In this document: piece after piece, positions 1-6,849 of the stretch | How the letters are laid out: each line of letters starts with the position of its first letter | How positions within the stretch are numbered: the first letter of the stretch is position 1 | NCBI GenBank assembly: GCA_002898935.1 | Contig: BEII01000075.1 | Location: 1-7,444 of the forward strand | From: a bacterium HR32 | GTDB lineage: Bacteria > Sysuimicrobiota > Sysuimicrobiia > Sysuimicrobiales > Sysuimicrobiaceae | Direction: 5' to 3' | Length of the DNA stretch: 7,444 nucleotides | Translations under genes and position numbers: made by a program | Notes under the pieces: generated by a model | The model's database searches: none | What the model was told of the DNA's origin: nothing | What the model saw: the letters and a program-made list of their open reading frames with translations, nothing else

Positions 1-56
1 CCTGACGTTGTCGGGGGGGTCCTGCGCTAGGCTTGTGGGTTGCGAACCGAACCTCG

Positions 57-65
57 GGAGGTGAG
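57..65 (+). promoter_or_regulatory. Strong ribosome binding site fixing the start of the amino acid binding protein
   Basis: GGAGGTGAG lies five bases before the ATG at 70. It is an extended match to the usual anti-Shine-Dalgarno sequence. It decides between the ATG at 70 and an upstream in-frame TTG at 40. The upstream start would add ten charged residues ahead of an otherwise normal signal peptide, so ATG 70 is preferred. Confidence 0.85.
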
Positions 66-69
66 GGAG

Positions 70-885
70 ATGAGGAGGCTGCTGGCGGCCCTGTGCGCCG
101 TCCTGCTGGTCAGCGGGGTCGCTGTCGCCGCGGGCACGCTGGACGTGGTCCGGCAGCGGGGCGTCCTGGTGGTCGGCGTGAAGGCGGACTTCCCGCCCTT
201 TGGGTTCGTGGACGAGCGCGGTCAGCTGCAGGGCTTCGACATCGACCTGAGCCGTGAGATCGCCCGCATCGTGCTCGGCAGCCCTGACCGGGTGCGGCTG
301 GTCACCGTGACTTCCGCGAACCGAATCCCCATGCTCCAGACGGAACAGATCGACGCGGTGGTCGCCACCATGACCATCACCCGGGCCCGCAAGCAGGTGG
401 TGGACTTCAGCGTCCCGTACTTCTGCTCGGGGCACCTGATCCTCGTCCGGCGCGACAACACCACCATCACCAAGTTCACCGACCTCAACGGCAAGCGGGT
501 GGCGACGGTGCAGGGGTCCACGGGCGACCGGGTGGTGGCCACCCTGGCCCCGCAGGCACAGCGCATCACCTTCGGCCAGAACTCGGAGGCCCTCTTGGCC
601 CTCAAGGACGGACGGGCGGAGGCCTTCGTCCAGGACGACGTGCTGCTCCTGGCGTTCGCCAAGCAGGATAGCGCGCTGAAGGTGGTGGGCTGGCCGCCGC
701 AGATGCCCGGCCCCTACGGGATCGGCGTCCGCAAGGGAGACACGGACCTCCTGGCGGCCATCAACGTGGCCCTGGCCCGGCTCCGCGCCCAGGGGGTGCA
801 CAGCAAGCTGGTGACGAAGTGGTTCGGGGAGGTGGCAAGCCAGCTGCTCCCGGCGAACAAGTGCCCCCTGGAGCTCACCCTGTAG
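70..885 (+). CDS. Polar amino acid ABC transporter substrate-binding protein (family 3)
   Basis: This 271-residue protein is the extracytoplasmic solute receptor of an amino acid importer. Residues 1-21 form a Sec signal peptide (MRR, then a hydrophobic run, then AVAA as a likely signal peptidase I site); there is no lipobox. The rest matches the SBP_bac_3 fold. FPPFGF (41-46) and GFDIDL (55-60) are the lobe 1 motifs. VVATMTITRARK (97-108) is the family's ligand-loop motif, where Arg105 is expected to grip the substrate carboxylate. GSTGDR (149-154) is the lobe 2 loop, and Asp190 is a candidate contact for the amino group. The motif set resembles glutamate/glutamine/aspartate-type receptors, but the exact substrate is inference. 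Two cysteines in the mature part, C119 and C265, could form a disulphide. It is the first gene of a four-gene operon, and the first permease follows after 18 bases. Length is normal for the family. Confidence 0.93.
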   Translation: MRRLLAALCAVLLVSGVAVAAGTLDVVRQRGVLVVGVKADFPPFGFVDERGQLQGFDIDLSREIARIVLGSPDRVRLVTVTSANRIPMLQTEQIDAVVATMTITRARKQVVDFSVPYFCSGHLILVRRDNTTITKFTDLNGKRVATVQGSTGDRVVATLAPQAQRITFGQNSEALLALKDGRAEAFVQDDVLLLAFAKQDSALKVVGWPPQMPGPYGIGVRKGDTDLLAAINVALARLRAQGVHSKLVTKWFGEVASQLLPANKCPLELTL

Positions 886-903
886 CCGCGGCTTCGGAGG
901 ACC

Positions 904-1575
904 ATGCAGAGCCCCGCGCAGTTCTGGCTGGAGTCGCTACCGGCCCTGCTGCGCGGGGCCCTGTTGACCCTCCAGGTCTCCGGGCTGTCTATCCTCCTGG
1001 CGAGCCTCCTGGGCGTGGCGGTAGCCGCCTGCCGCACCGCGCGCGCGCCCCTGCTCCGCTGGGCCGGTGGGGCGTACGTGGAGGTGTTCCGGAACACGCC
1101 GCTACTGGTGCAGATCTTCTTCGCGTTCTTCGGACTCCCGCGAGTTGGGCTGCGGCTTTCGCCCTTCCAGTCCGGGCTCGCGGCCCTGTCGCTGTACACG
1201 GCCGCCTACAACGCGGAGGTGTTCCGGGCCGGGTTGGAGGCGGTGCCGAGTGGGCTGCGCGAGGCCGCGGCTGCCCTGGGCCTCAGCCCCTGGCAGCGGT
1301 TCCGACACGTCACGCTCCCGCTCGCGGTGAGGATCAGCCTGCCCGCCTTGGGCAACAACTTCGTGGCCCTGGTGAAGAACTCGTCGCTGGTGTCCACCAT
1401 CGGGATGGTGGAGCTCACCTTCGTGGCCCGCGACCTGGAGGCCTGGACCTTTCGGAGCTTCGAGGTGTACGGGGCGGCCACGCTCCTGTACCTGGGGATG
1501 GTGCTCGCGCTGGCCTGGGCTCTGCGCGGTGTGGAGGCCCGGACCCTGGCGTACCTACGGCCCCGCGGGAGGTGA
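904..1575 (+). CDS. Polar amino acid ABC transporter permease (first subunit)
   Basis: This 223-residue inner-membrane subunit belongs to the HisM/GlnP family (BPD_transp_1 fold). Hydrophobic segments are seen near residues 15-40, 58-75, 90-105 and 185-212. EVFRNTPLLVQIFF (about 60-73) is the family signature. The EAA loop, which docks on the ATPase, is REAAAALGLSPWQRF (about 120-134), with the conserved Gly and a following LPLA. KNSSLVSTIG, just after, is another hallmark of the polar amino acid class. The ATG at 904 has GGAGG three bases upstream, a close but common spacing. It follows the binding protein by 18 bases and is followed three bases later by the second permease, with which it presumably forms a heterodimeric channel. 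Function is clear; substrate is not shown by the sequence. Confidence 0.93.
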   Translation: MQSPAQFWLESLPALLRGALLTLQVSGLSILLASLLGVAVAACRTARAPLLRWAGGAYVEVFRNTPLLVQIFFAFFGLPRVGLRLSPFQSGLAALSLYTAAYNAEVFRAGLEAVPSGLREAAAALGLSPWQRFRHVTLPLAVRISLPALGNNFVALVKNSSLVSTIGMVELTFVARDLEAWTFRSFEVYGAATLLYLGMVLALAWALRGVEARTLAYLRPRGR

Positions 1576-1578
1576 GGC

Positions 1579-2229
1579 GTGCGCTGGGACGTGGTGGCCG
1601 CCAACGCTCCCTACCTGCTGGAGGGGCTACGAGGGACGGTAGGCCTGGGCCTGCTGGTGATGGCCCTCGGCACGGCCCTGGGGTTCGCGGTCGGCCTGGC
1701 CCGGCTGGGCCGGGGCGTGGTGTACGCGTGCGCCACGGGATTCGTGGAGCTGTTCCGGGACACCCCCCTCATCATGCAGATCTTCTTCATCTTCTTCGGC
1801 CTGCCTGCCCTCGGCATCCGGCTCAACCCCTTCGTAGCCGCCGCGGCGGCCATGACGTTCTTCGCGGCGGCCAACGCGGCCGAAATCGTGCGCGGGGCCA
1901 TCCAGTCCATCCCCCGCGGGCAGTGGGAGGCCGCGCGCTCCTTGGGCCTCACCGCTCCCCAGTCCCTCCGGTGGGTGATCCTGCCCCAAGCCCTGCGCCG
2001 CATGCTGCCGCCCCTCATGGGGTTGTTCACCACCCTGTTGAAGGACACGTCCCTGGCGGCCATCGTGAACGTGTTTGAGCTCACCACCGCGGGCCGGCGG
2101 GTCGTGGAGCGCACCCTGGCGTCCTTTGAGATCTGGCTGGTGGTGGCCGCCCTGTACTTCCTCGTGTGCTACCCGCTGTCCGTGGCCACCCAGCGGCTGG
2201 AGCGCCGCCTCGTGGGGGAGGGAGCATGA
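1579..2229 (+). CDS. Polar amino acid ABC transporter permease (second subunit)
   Basis: This 216-residue HisQ/GlnP-type permease is paralogous to the preceding gene. Its family signature is FVELFRDTPLIMQIFF (about 55-70) and its EAA loop is WEAARSLGLTAPQSLRW (about 116-132), followed by LPQALRRMLPP and then KDTSLAAIV. The start is a GTG at 1579. Its ribosome binding site, GGGAGGTGA at 1567-1575, includes the stop codon of the first permease, so translation is probably coupled. Its own TGA overlaps the ATG of the ATPase gene as ATGA at 2226-2229. Two distinct permeases are consistent with a heterodimeric membrane domain like HisQM. No missing motif was seen. Confidence 0.93.
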   Translation: MRWDVVAANAPYLLEGLRGTVGLGLLVMALGTALGFAVGLARLGRGVVYACATGFVELFRDTPLIMQIFFIFFGLPALGIRLNPFVAAAAAMTFFAAANAAEIVRGAIQSIPRGQWEAARSLGLTAPQSLRWVILPQALRRMLPPLMGLFTTLLKDTSLAAIVNVFELTTAGRRVVERTLASFEIWLVVAALYFLVCYPLSVATQRLERRLVGEGA

Positions 2230-2972
2230 CGGTCCGCGGAGACCCCATCATCCAGCTGCAGGGCGTGCACAAGTGGTTCGGGCGGCTGCACGTCCTCCGG
2301 GGGATCGACCTGGAGGTCTGGCCCGGAGAGGTGGTGGTGGTGTGTGGGCCCTCGGGGTCGGGCAAGTCCACGCTGATCCGGTGCATCAACCGCCTGGAAC
2401 GGCACGACCGCGGCCGCATCGTGGTGGACGGGATCGAGCTCACCGACGACCTCCGGCACGTGGACGCGGTGCGGCGCGAGGTGGGGATGGTGTTCCAGCA
2501 GTTCAACCTGTTCCCGCACCTCACGGTCCTGCAGAACATCACGCTGGCGCCCGTGCTGGTGCGCAAGTGGCCCAGACAACAGGCGGAGCGGGTCGCACGG
2601 GAGCTCCTGGAGCGGGTGGGGATCCCGGAGAAGGCTGACAGTTACCCGTCCCAGCTGTCCGGCGGCCAGCAGCAGCGGGTGGCCATCGCGCGGGCGCTGG
2701 CCATGCAGCCCAAGATCATGCTGTTCGACGAGCCCACCTCCGCCCTGGACCCGGAGATGATCCAGGAGGTCCTGGACGTGATGCGGGACCTGGCCCGCCG
2801 CGGCATGACCATGGTGGTGGTCACCCACGAGATGGGGTTCGCCCGCGAGGTGGCGGACCGCATCGTGTTCATGGACGAGGGGACGGTGGTCGAGGCCGCC
2901 CCGCCCGACGCGTTCTTCTCCGCCCCCCGGCACGAGCGCACGCGGGCCTTCCTGTCGAAGATCCTGCGATAG
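2226..2972 (+). CDS. Polar amino acid ABC transporter ATPase
   Basis: This 248-residue nucleotide-binding subunit is of the GlnQ/HisP type and energises the importer from the cytoplasmic side. It has Walker A GPSGSGKST (41-49), Q-loop Gln91 in VFQQFNLFPH, signature LSGGQQQR (144-151), Walker B IMLFDEP (164-170) with catalytic Glu169, a D-loop SALDP, and switch His201 in VVVTHEMGFA. VFQQFNLFPHLTVLQN and THEMGFAREVADR are characteristic of polar amino acid transporters rather than of other ABC classes. The ATG at 2226 overlaps the permease stop codon and is preceded by GGGGGAGGGAG. An upstream in-frame start at 2166 lies inside the permease gene and would add 20 non-homologous residues, so it was not used. 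This is the last gene of the operon. Confidence 0.95.
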   Translation: MTVRGDPIIQLQGVHKWFGRLHVLRGIDLEVWPGEVVVVCGPSGSGKSTLIRCINRLERHDRGRIVVDGIELTDDLRHVDAVRREVGMVFQQFNLFPHLTVLQNITLAPVLVRKWPRQQAERVARELLERVGIPEKADSYPSQLSGGQQQRVAIARALAMQPKIMLFDEPTSALDPEMIQEVLDVMRDLARRGMTMVVVTHEMGFAREVADRIVFMDEGTVVEAAPPDAFFSAPRHERTRAFLSKILR

Positions 2973-3021
2973 CCCAGCCAACAGTCGCGCCTGGGGGCGA
3001 GGTCTTCCTGGGCGGGATTGA
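2973..3021. other. Convergent intergenic gap, no convincing terminator
   Basis: Forty-nine bases separate the 3' ends of the amino acid and metal operons, which converge here. CCCAG (2973-2977) can pair with CTGGG (2991-2995), and CGCC with GGCG sits nearby, but the stems are only four or five base pairs and no T-tract follows on either strand. If transcription ends here it must rely on Rho or on weak structure, and read-through into the opposite operon is possible. Confidence 0.4.
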
Positions 3022-4506
3022 TCAGCCCGCCGGCCGGGTGTGTACCGCGCGTGCCAGGGAGGGCTCCAGCCAAGCCTCCTGGCCGTCCACCCGCACCCGC
3101 ACGCCCGCGGCGCTGCCCTCCAGCACCTCCAGCCGCACGCCCGGGCGGATGCCGACGGCTTCCAGCGCCCGCAGGACCGCAGGGTCTTCGTCCTCCACCT
3201 CTTGGACCTCGACCACCTCGCCGCCCCCGCGCGCAGCGAGGGGTACGGAGGCGGCCGCCTCATCAGGCGGGATGGGCGAGCCGTGTGGGTCTCGACGCGG
3301 GAAGCCCAGTGCCTCGTCCAAGCGGTCCGCGAGCTCTGCCGGGCTCAGGTGTTCCAGCCGCTCCGCCTCTGCGTGGACCTCAGCCCACGACAGACCCGCC
3401 TGGTCCACCAGGTAGCGCTCCCACAGCCGGTGGGACCGCACCAGTTCCAAGGCCCGTAGCCGCCCGGCCTCGCTCAGAACAGCCCGGGCGCCGTCGGAGC
3501 GCACCAGGCCCTGGGCCCGAAGCGCCCGCAGCAGCCACCGCACCCGGCGGGGCGGGAGCCCCACGCGCTCCGCCAGCTCCTCCACCGAAGCGCCCCCCTC
3601 TCCGTACGCGTAGGCGTGCTTGAGGACGTCTTCCAGGGCCCGCTCCCGGGTCAAGCGCCTCCGTCGCACCCACTCCCACAGCACGCCCTCCCGGGGGCTT
3701 GCCAGCACGGCCACGGCGAACAACAGGCTCGCCACCAGCACCATGGTGGCTCCCGAAGCCACGTTCAGGTAGTAGGACAGGAACAGCCCGCTGACCGTGG
3801 AGACGACACCCACCGCCACCGCCACCCCCAGCATCCGCGACATCCGGTCCGTGAGGAGGAAGGCCACAGCGCCGGGGGTGATGAGCATGGCCACCACGAG
3901 CACGATGCCCACCGTCTGCAAAGACGCCACGATGGTCATGGACAGCAGCAACATCAGGGTGTAGTGGAGGGCTCCCGTGGGCAGGCCCATGGCTGCTGCG
4001 GCCACGGGGTCGAACGTCCATAGCAGCAGCTCTTTGTACAGGAGGAACACCACCGCCAACACGGCGGCCCCCGTGAGCCCCGTAATCCACAGGTCCAGGT
4101 CCGAAACGCCCAGCACGTTGCCGAAGAGGATGTGGAACAGGTCCACCGCCTTGCTGCGGATCCGGCTCACCAGCACGAACCCCAGGGCGAACGCGCCCGT
4201 GAACACAATCCCCATGGCGGAGTCCTCCTTGATCCGCGTGTGGCGCTCCACCGCGGAGATCCCCAGGGCTGTGAGGATCCCGGTCGCCACCGCTCCCACG
4301 AAGAACGGGAGCCCCAGCAGGTAAGCGATGGCCACCCCCGGGAGCACCGCGTGCGAGATGGCGTCGCCCAACAGCGCCCACCGCTTCACCAGCAGGTAGC
4401 AGCTCAGGACCGCACAGATGGCCCCCACCAGCACGGAGGCCACGAGCGCCCTCTGCATGAAGGCGTACTGCATGGGTCCCAACACCCACTCCGCCACCGC
4501 GGTCAC
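3022..4506 (-). CDS. Metal ABC transporter permease fused to a C-terminal DtxR/MntR-like repressor (YtgCR-like architecture)
   Basis: This 494-residue protein joins two functions. Residues 1-272 are an ABC-3 family (MntB/TroC/ZnuB-like) permease with about eight or nine hydrophobic segments. It has the signature LLGDAISHAVLPGVAIAYLLG region (45-65), RIKEDSAMGIVF (91-102) and MLITPGAVAFLLTDR (207-221). An arginine-rich linker follows (RRRR at 281-284), implying a cytoplasmic C-terminus. Residues 288-340 are a winged helix-turn-helix. Residues 341-415 are a DtxR-type dimerisation and metal domain with H359, E363, H378, E382, E385 and H386 in the family spacing, ending in DPHGSPIP. Residues 420-494 look like an SH3/FeoA-type tail. 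E382 stands where DtxR has Cys102 and MntR has Glu99, so it is MntR-like. The GTG start overlaps the ATPase stop as GTGA, with only a weak ribosome binding site, suggesting translational coupling. Residue 4 is another possible GTG start. The frame is uninterrupted across the junction. Chlamydial YtgCR is the known precedent for this fusion; release of the repressor half here is inference. Confidence 0.92.
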   Translation of the reverse strand: MTAVAEWVLGPMQYAFMQRALVASVLVGAICAVLSCYLLVKRWALLGDAISHAVLPGVAIAYLLGLPFFVGAVATGILTALGISAVERHTRIKEDSAMGIVFTGAFALGFVLVSRIRSKAVDLFHILFGNVLGVSDLDLWITGLTGAAVLAVVFLLYKELLLWTFDPVAAAAMGLPTGALHYTLMLLLSMTIVASLQTVGIVLVVAMLITPGAVAFLLTDRMSRMLGVAVAVGVVSTVSGLFLSYYLNVASGATMVLVASLLFAVAVLASPREGVLWEWVRRRRLTRERALEDVLKHAYAYGEGGASVEELAERVGLPPRRVRWLLRALRAQGLVRSDGARAVLSEAGRLRALELVRSHRLWERYLVDQAGLSWAEVHAEAERLEHLSPAELADRLDEALGFPRRDPHGSPIPPDEAAASVPLAARGGGEVVEVQEVEDEDPAVLRALEAVGIRPGVRLEVLEGSAAGVRVRVDGQEAWLEPSLARAVHTRPAG

Positions 4507-5261
4507 GGCCCGACCACCATCCTCTGGTCCGCCACCTCCAGGAGGGTGAGCCGGCCGCCGTACGTCCGTTGCAGCAGCTTGGGCTGGAATACCTCCTGGG
4601 GTGGGCCGTACGCCACCACGTGCTGGTTCAGCAGCAACAGCCGGTCGAAGGCGGTCTGCGCGCGGCTCAAGTCGTGGGTCGCCACCACCACCGTCCGCCC
4701 CTCCTGGCGGAAGTCGTCCAGCATCCGGTAGATCGTCTCCTCCGTGGCGGCGTCCACGCCCACGAAGGGCTCGTCCAGCAGCAACAGCTCCGCTTCCTGG
4801 GCCAGAGCCCGGGCCAGGAACACCCGCTGCTGCTGACCGCCCGACAGCTGCCCGATCTGCCGCTGCGCGAACGCGTCCATCCCCACCCGCTGCAGGCACT
4901 CCCGCGCGACGCGGCGATCCTCCGGCCCTGGACGCCGCACCCAGCCCAGGTGGGGGAACCGTCCCATGAGCACCACCTCCTCCGCCACCACGGGGTAGTC
5001 CCAGTCCACCTCGCTGCGCTGCGGCACGTACGCCACCCGCCGCCGCGCCGCCTCCGGCGGTTGCCCGAACAACTCCACCCGGCCGGTGTCCGGCACCAGC
5101 AGGCCCACCAAGGCGCGGAGCAGCGTGGACTTCCCCGCTCCGTTCGGCCCGATGAGCCCGACCCGCAGGCCCCGTTCCACGGTGACGGTAACGTTCCGGA
5201 TCGCGGGCTTGCCTCGGTAGGAGACGGTCAGGTTCTCCACACGGATGGCCGGAGCCTTCAT
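4503..5261 (-). CDS. Metal ion ABC transporter ATPase (MntB/TroB/ZnuC-like)
   Basis: This 252-residue cytoplasmic nucleotide-binding subunit belongs to the metal importer. It has Walker A GPNGAGKST (38-46), Q-loop Gln81 in VPQRSEVDWDYPV, signature LSGGQQQR (139-146), Walker B LLLLDEPF (159-166) with Glu164, D-loop GVDA, and switch His196 in VVVATHDLS. The VPQR.EVDWD.PV stretch and MGRFPHLGW are typical of manganese/zinc/iron (family 9 metal) importers. The ATG at 5261 overlaps the binding protein stop as ATGA, with GGAGG at 5273-5269 seven bases ahead. Its stop overlaps the start of the fused permease. All catalytic residues are present, so it should be active. The metal cannot be assigned from this subunit. 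Confidence 0.94.
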   Translation of the reverse strand: MKAPAIRVENLTVSYRGKPAIRNVTVTVERGLRVGLIGPNGAGKSTLLRALVGLLVPDTGRVELFGQPPEAARRRVAYVPQRSEVDWDYPVVAEEVVLMGRFPHLGWVRRPGPEDRRVARECLQRVGMDAFAQRQIGQLSGGQQQRVFLARALAQEAELLLLDEPFVGVDAATEETIYRMLDDFRQEGRTVVVATHDLSRAQTAFDRLLLLNQHVVAYGPPQEVFQPKLLQRTYGGRLTLLEVADQRMVVGP

Positions 5262-6148
5262 CGCAAGGCCTCCACGATGGCCCGGACGTTATGCCGCATC
5301 ATCTTCACGTACGTGTCCGCGTCGCTCCCGGGCGGGCCCAAGGAATCGCCGTACAGCCGCTGCCCGATCCGCACCCCTGCCTCCCGGGCCACCCGCTCCA
5401 TCAGCTTCGGGTTGATGGTGGTCTCCACGAAGACCGCCGGGACGCCCTCCGCCCGGATCCGGTCCACCAGCTGGGCGATCTCCTGCGCGGACGGCTCGTC
5501 CTCGGTGCTGATGCCCCAGATGGTGCCTACCACGCGGAAGCCGTACCGCTGGCCGAAGTAGCGGAAGGCGTCGTGGGTGGTGACCAGCTTGCGCCGGTGG
5601 GGGGGGATCCGGGCCACCTGCTCCTGGATCCAGGCGTGCAGGGCGTCCAACTCCCGCAGGTACCGGGCCGCGTTGCGTTCGTAGGTGGCCCGCCCCGCGG
5701 GGTCGAACGACACCAGCGCGTCCCGGGCGTTCTCCACGTACTTCTTGGCGAACACCGGGTCCATCCACAAGTGCGGGTCCGGGTCCCCGCGGTAGCGTCC
5801 CTCTCGCTGCTTGGCCGGGCGCAGGCCGCGGGTGAGCTCCACGGACACACGGCGGCCTCCCGCGTTCTCGATGAGCTCCTCCAGCCACTTCTCCAAGCCC
5901 AACCCGTTGTAGAACACGATCTGCGACTCCGCCACCCGCTGGACGTCCCGGGGGACGGGCTCGTAGGTGTGCGGGTCTCCCCCCACCGGGATGAGGCTTG
6001 TCACCTCGACCCGTTCGCCGGCCACCTGCGCCACGAAGTCGGCCAGGATGTTGATGGTGGCCACCGCCTTGGGCCGCCCGCCACCGGGCGCCGGGGCGGC
6101 CGTACACCCCGCAGCCAGCAGGAGCAGCGCGGCCACGAAACCCTTCAT
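5258..6148 (-). CDS. Metal-binding lipoprotein, TroA/YtgA-like (ZnuA/PsaA superfamily)
   Basis: This 296-residue solute receptor captures a divalent metal outside the membrane for the adjacent importer. The N-terminus is a short lipoprotein signal ending LLAAGC, with Cys15 as the predicted lipid-modified residue, followed by a small Ala/Pro/Gly linker. The four expected metal ligands are visible: H60 in GGDPHTYEP, H126 in DPHLWMDP, H192 in VTTHDAFRYF and D268 in LYGDSLG. VFVETTINPKLMERVAREAG (about 239-258) and GISTEDEPSAQEI are family hallmarks. His at the third position resembles TroA and YtgA; the Mn-specific PsaA/MntC group has Glu there. The His-rich loop usual in ZnuA is absent. Mn or Fe (or Zn) is therefore plausible, with no firm choice. 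AGGTG at 6158-6154, five bases before the ATG, lies across the stop codon of the upstream repressor gene, so the two are probably coupled. Confidence 0.94.
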   Translation of the reverse strand: MKGFVAALLLLAAGCTAAPAPGGGRPKAVATINILADFVAQVAGERVEVTSLIPVGGDPHTYEPVPRDVQRVAESQIVFYNGLGLEKWLEELIENAGGRRVSVELTRGLRPAKQREGRYRGDPDPHLWMDPVFAKKYVENARDALVSFDPAGRATYERNAARYLRELDALHAWIQEQVARIPPHRRKLVTTHDAFRYFGQRYGFRVVGTIWGISTEDEPSAQEIAQLVDRIRAEGVPAVFVETTINPKLMERVAREAGVRIGQRLYGDSLGPPGSDADTYVKMMRHNVRAIVEALR

Positions 6149-6156
6149 CGCTGCAC

Positions 6157-6798
6157 CTACCGGACGAACACGCCCTCCGCGGCGCGCATGGGCAGCCGGT
6201 GGGTCGTCTCCCCGGCCTGAACCGTGACCGTGCTCCCGGAACGCCGCAGGACCCGCAGCTCCGCACCTGGCAGCAGCGCCAGAGACGCCAGCCGCCGCAG
6301 CCGCCTCGGGTCGCTGTCGCTCACCCGCTCCACCCGAAAGGTGGAGCCCGCGGGCGCCTCCGACAGCCGCGGGTGGCGCTCTTCGTGCAGCTCGCCGGCC
6401 CGGCTGGGGATGGGGTCCCCGTGCGGGTCCGCCTGCGGGTGGCCCAAGGCTTGCGCGATGCGCTCCTCCAGCGCTTCCGAAAGCGCGTGCTCCAGCCGCT
6501 CCGCCTCCCCGTGGGCGTCTTCGATGGGCACCCCCAACTTCGCGGTCAAGTACAGCTCCAGCAGCCGGTGATGCCGGATCACCTCCAGGGCCGCCCGCTC
6601 GCCGTCCGCCGTCAGGCGGACGCCCCGGTAGGGCGTGTGGCGCACGAGCCCGCGGGCGCTCATGCGGCGCAGCATCTTCGTCACCGACGCGGGTGCCACC
6701 CGCAGGAGGGACGCGATGGCGTTCGTGGACACCGGCTGGCCCGACCGCCCCAGCTTGTAGATGGCCTTGAGGTAGTCCTCCACCGCCGCCGTGGTCAC
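6157..6798 (-). CDS. Stand-alone metal-dependent transcriptional repressor, DtxR/MntR family
   Basis: This 213-residue cytoplasmic DNA-binding regulator is likely to repress its own operon when metal is plentiful. Its first residues, MTTAAVEDYLKAIY, line up with the start of Bacillus MntR without gaps, which supports the GTG start at 6798. The helix-turn-helix spans about 24-52, with the canonical recognition stretch APASVTKMLRRM. The wing follows at RGVRLTADG. Candidate metal ligands are D8, H77, E81, H96, E100, E103 and H104. Glu100 occupies the position of MntR Glu99 and DtxR Cys102, favouring Mn-type chemistry, but the MntR ligand Glu11 is Lys11 here. After DPHGDPIP (124-131) comes an SH3/FeoA-like domain (about 148-213), absent from short MntR proteins and present in DtxR/IdeR. 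It is the first gene of the metal operon, eight bases before the binding protein gene. Confidence 0.93.
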   Translation of the reverse strand: MTTAAVEDYLKAIYKLGRSGQPVSTNAIASLLRVAPASVTKMLRRMSARGLVRHTPYRGVRLTADGERAALEVIRHHRLLELYLTAKLGVPIEDAHGEAERLEHALSEALEERIAQALGHPQADPHGDPIPSRAGELHEERHPRLSEAPAGSTFRVERVSDSDPRRLRRLASLALLPGAELRVLRRSGSTVTVQAGETTHRLPMRAAEGVFVR

Positions 6799-6821
6799 GC
6801 TCGCCCCCGTTTTTGAATCGG

Positions 6822-6849
6822 GCTAAATTACCCGGCGCTAAACTTTACC
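6822..6849 (-). promoter_or_regulatory. Candidate operator: two near-repeats over the -10 and start region
   Basis: On the - strand, GGTAAAGTTTAGC (6849-6837) and GGTAATTTAGC (6832-6822) are near-repeats separated by four bases. Each is itself an imperfect palindrome of the form GGTAA...TTAGC. The first covers the -10 hexamer and the second lies just past the predicted start. That is where a metal-loaded DtxR/MntR repressor would block transcription. The TTAGC half-element is reminiscent of DtxR-family sites, but it does not match the DtxR or MntR consensus well, so the assignment is inference. Confidence 0.45.

Noticed and set aside
2..33. Promoter for the amino acid operon (CTGACG or TTGTCG with TAGGCT)
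   Set aside because: The spacings are 20 or 14 bases and the -10 matches only three of six positions. The true promoter may lie before the window.
819..2078. Long + strand open frame of 419 codons across the two permeases
   Set aside because: It is a shadow frame in GC-rich DNA: Pro/Arg/Gly/His-rich translation with no domain, while two well-conserved permeases occupy the other frame.
2169..3263. Long - strand open frame of 364 codons opposite the amino acid ATPase
   Set aside because: Its translation is low-complexity His/Pro/Arg/Gly sequence antisense to a conserved ATPase, and it runs into the metal permease gene. It is an artefact of high GC.
4507..4899. N-terminal extension of the fused permease frame by 131 residues, into the ATPase gene
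   Set aside because: The extension lies entirely over the ATPase coding sequence in another frame and is a low-complexity Gly/Ala/Arg sequence. The GTG at 4506 overlaps the ATPase stop and begins right before residues typical of metal permeases (EWVLGPMQYAFMQRAL).
6802..6823. Leader hairpin or riboswitch ahead of the repressor gene (CCCG...CGGG)
   Set aside because: A four-pair stem in a leader of about 37 bases is too small for a known metal riboswitch such as yybP-ykoY, and no further conserved structure was seen.
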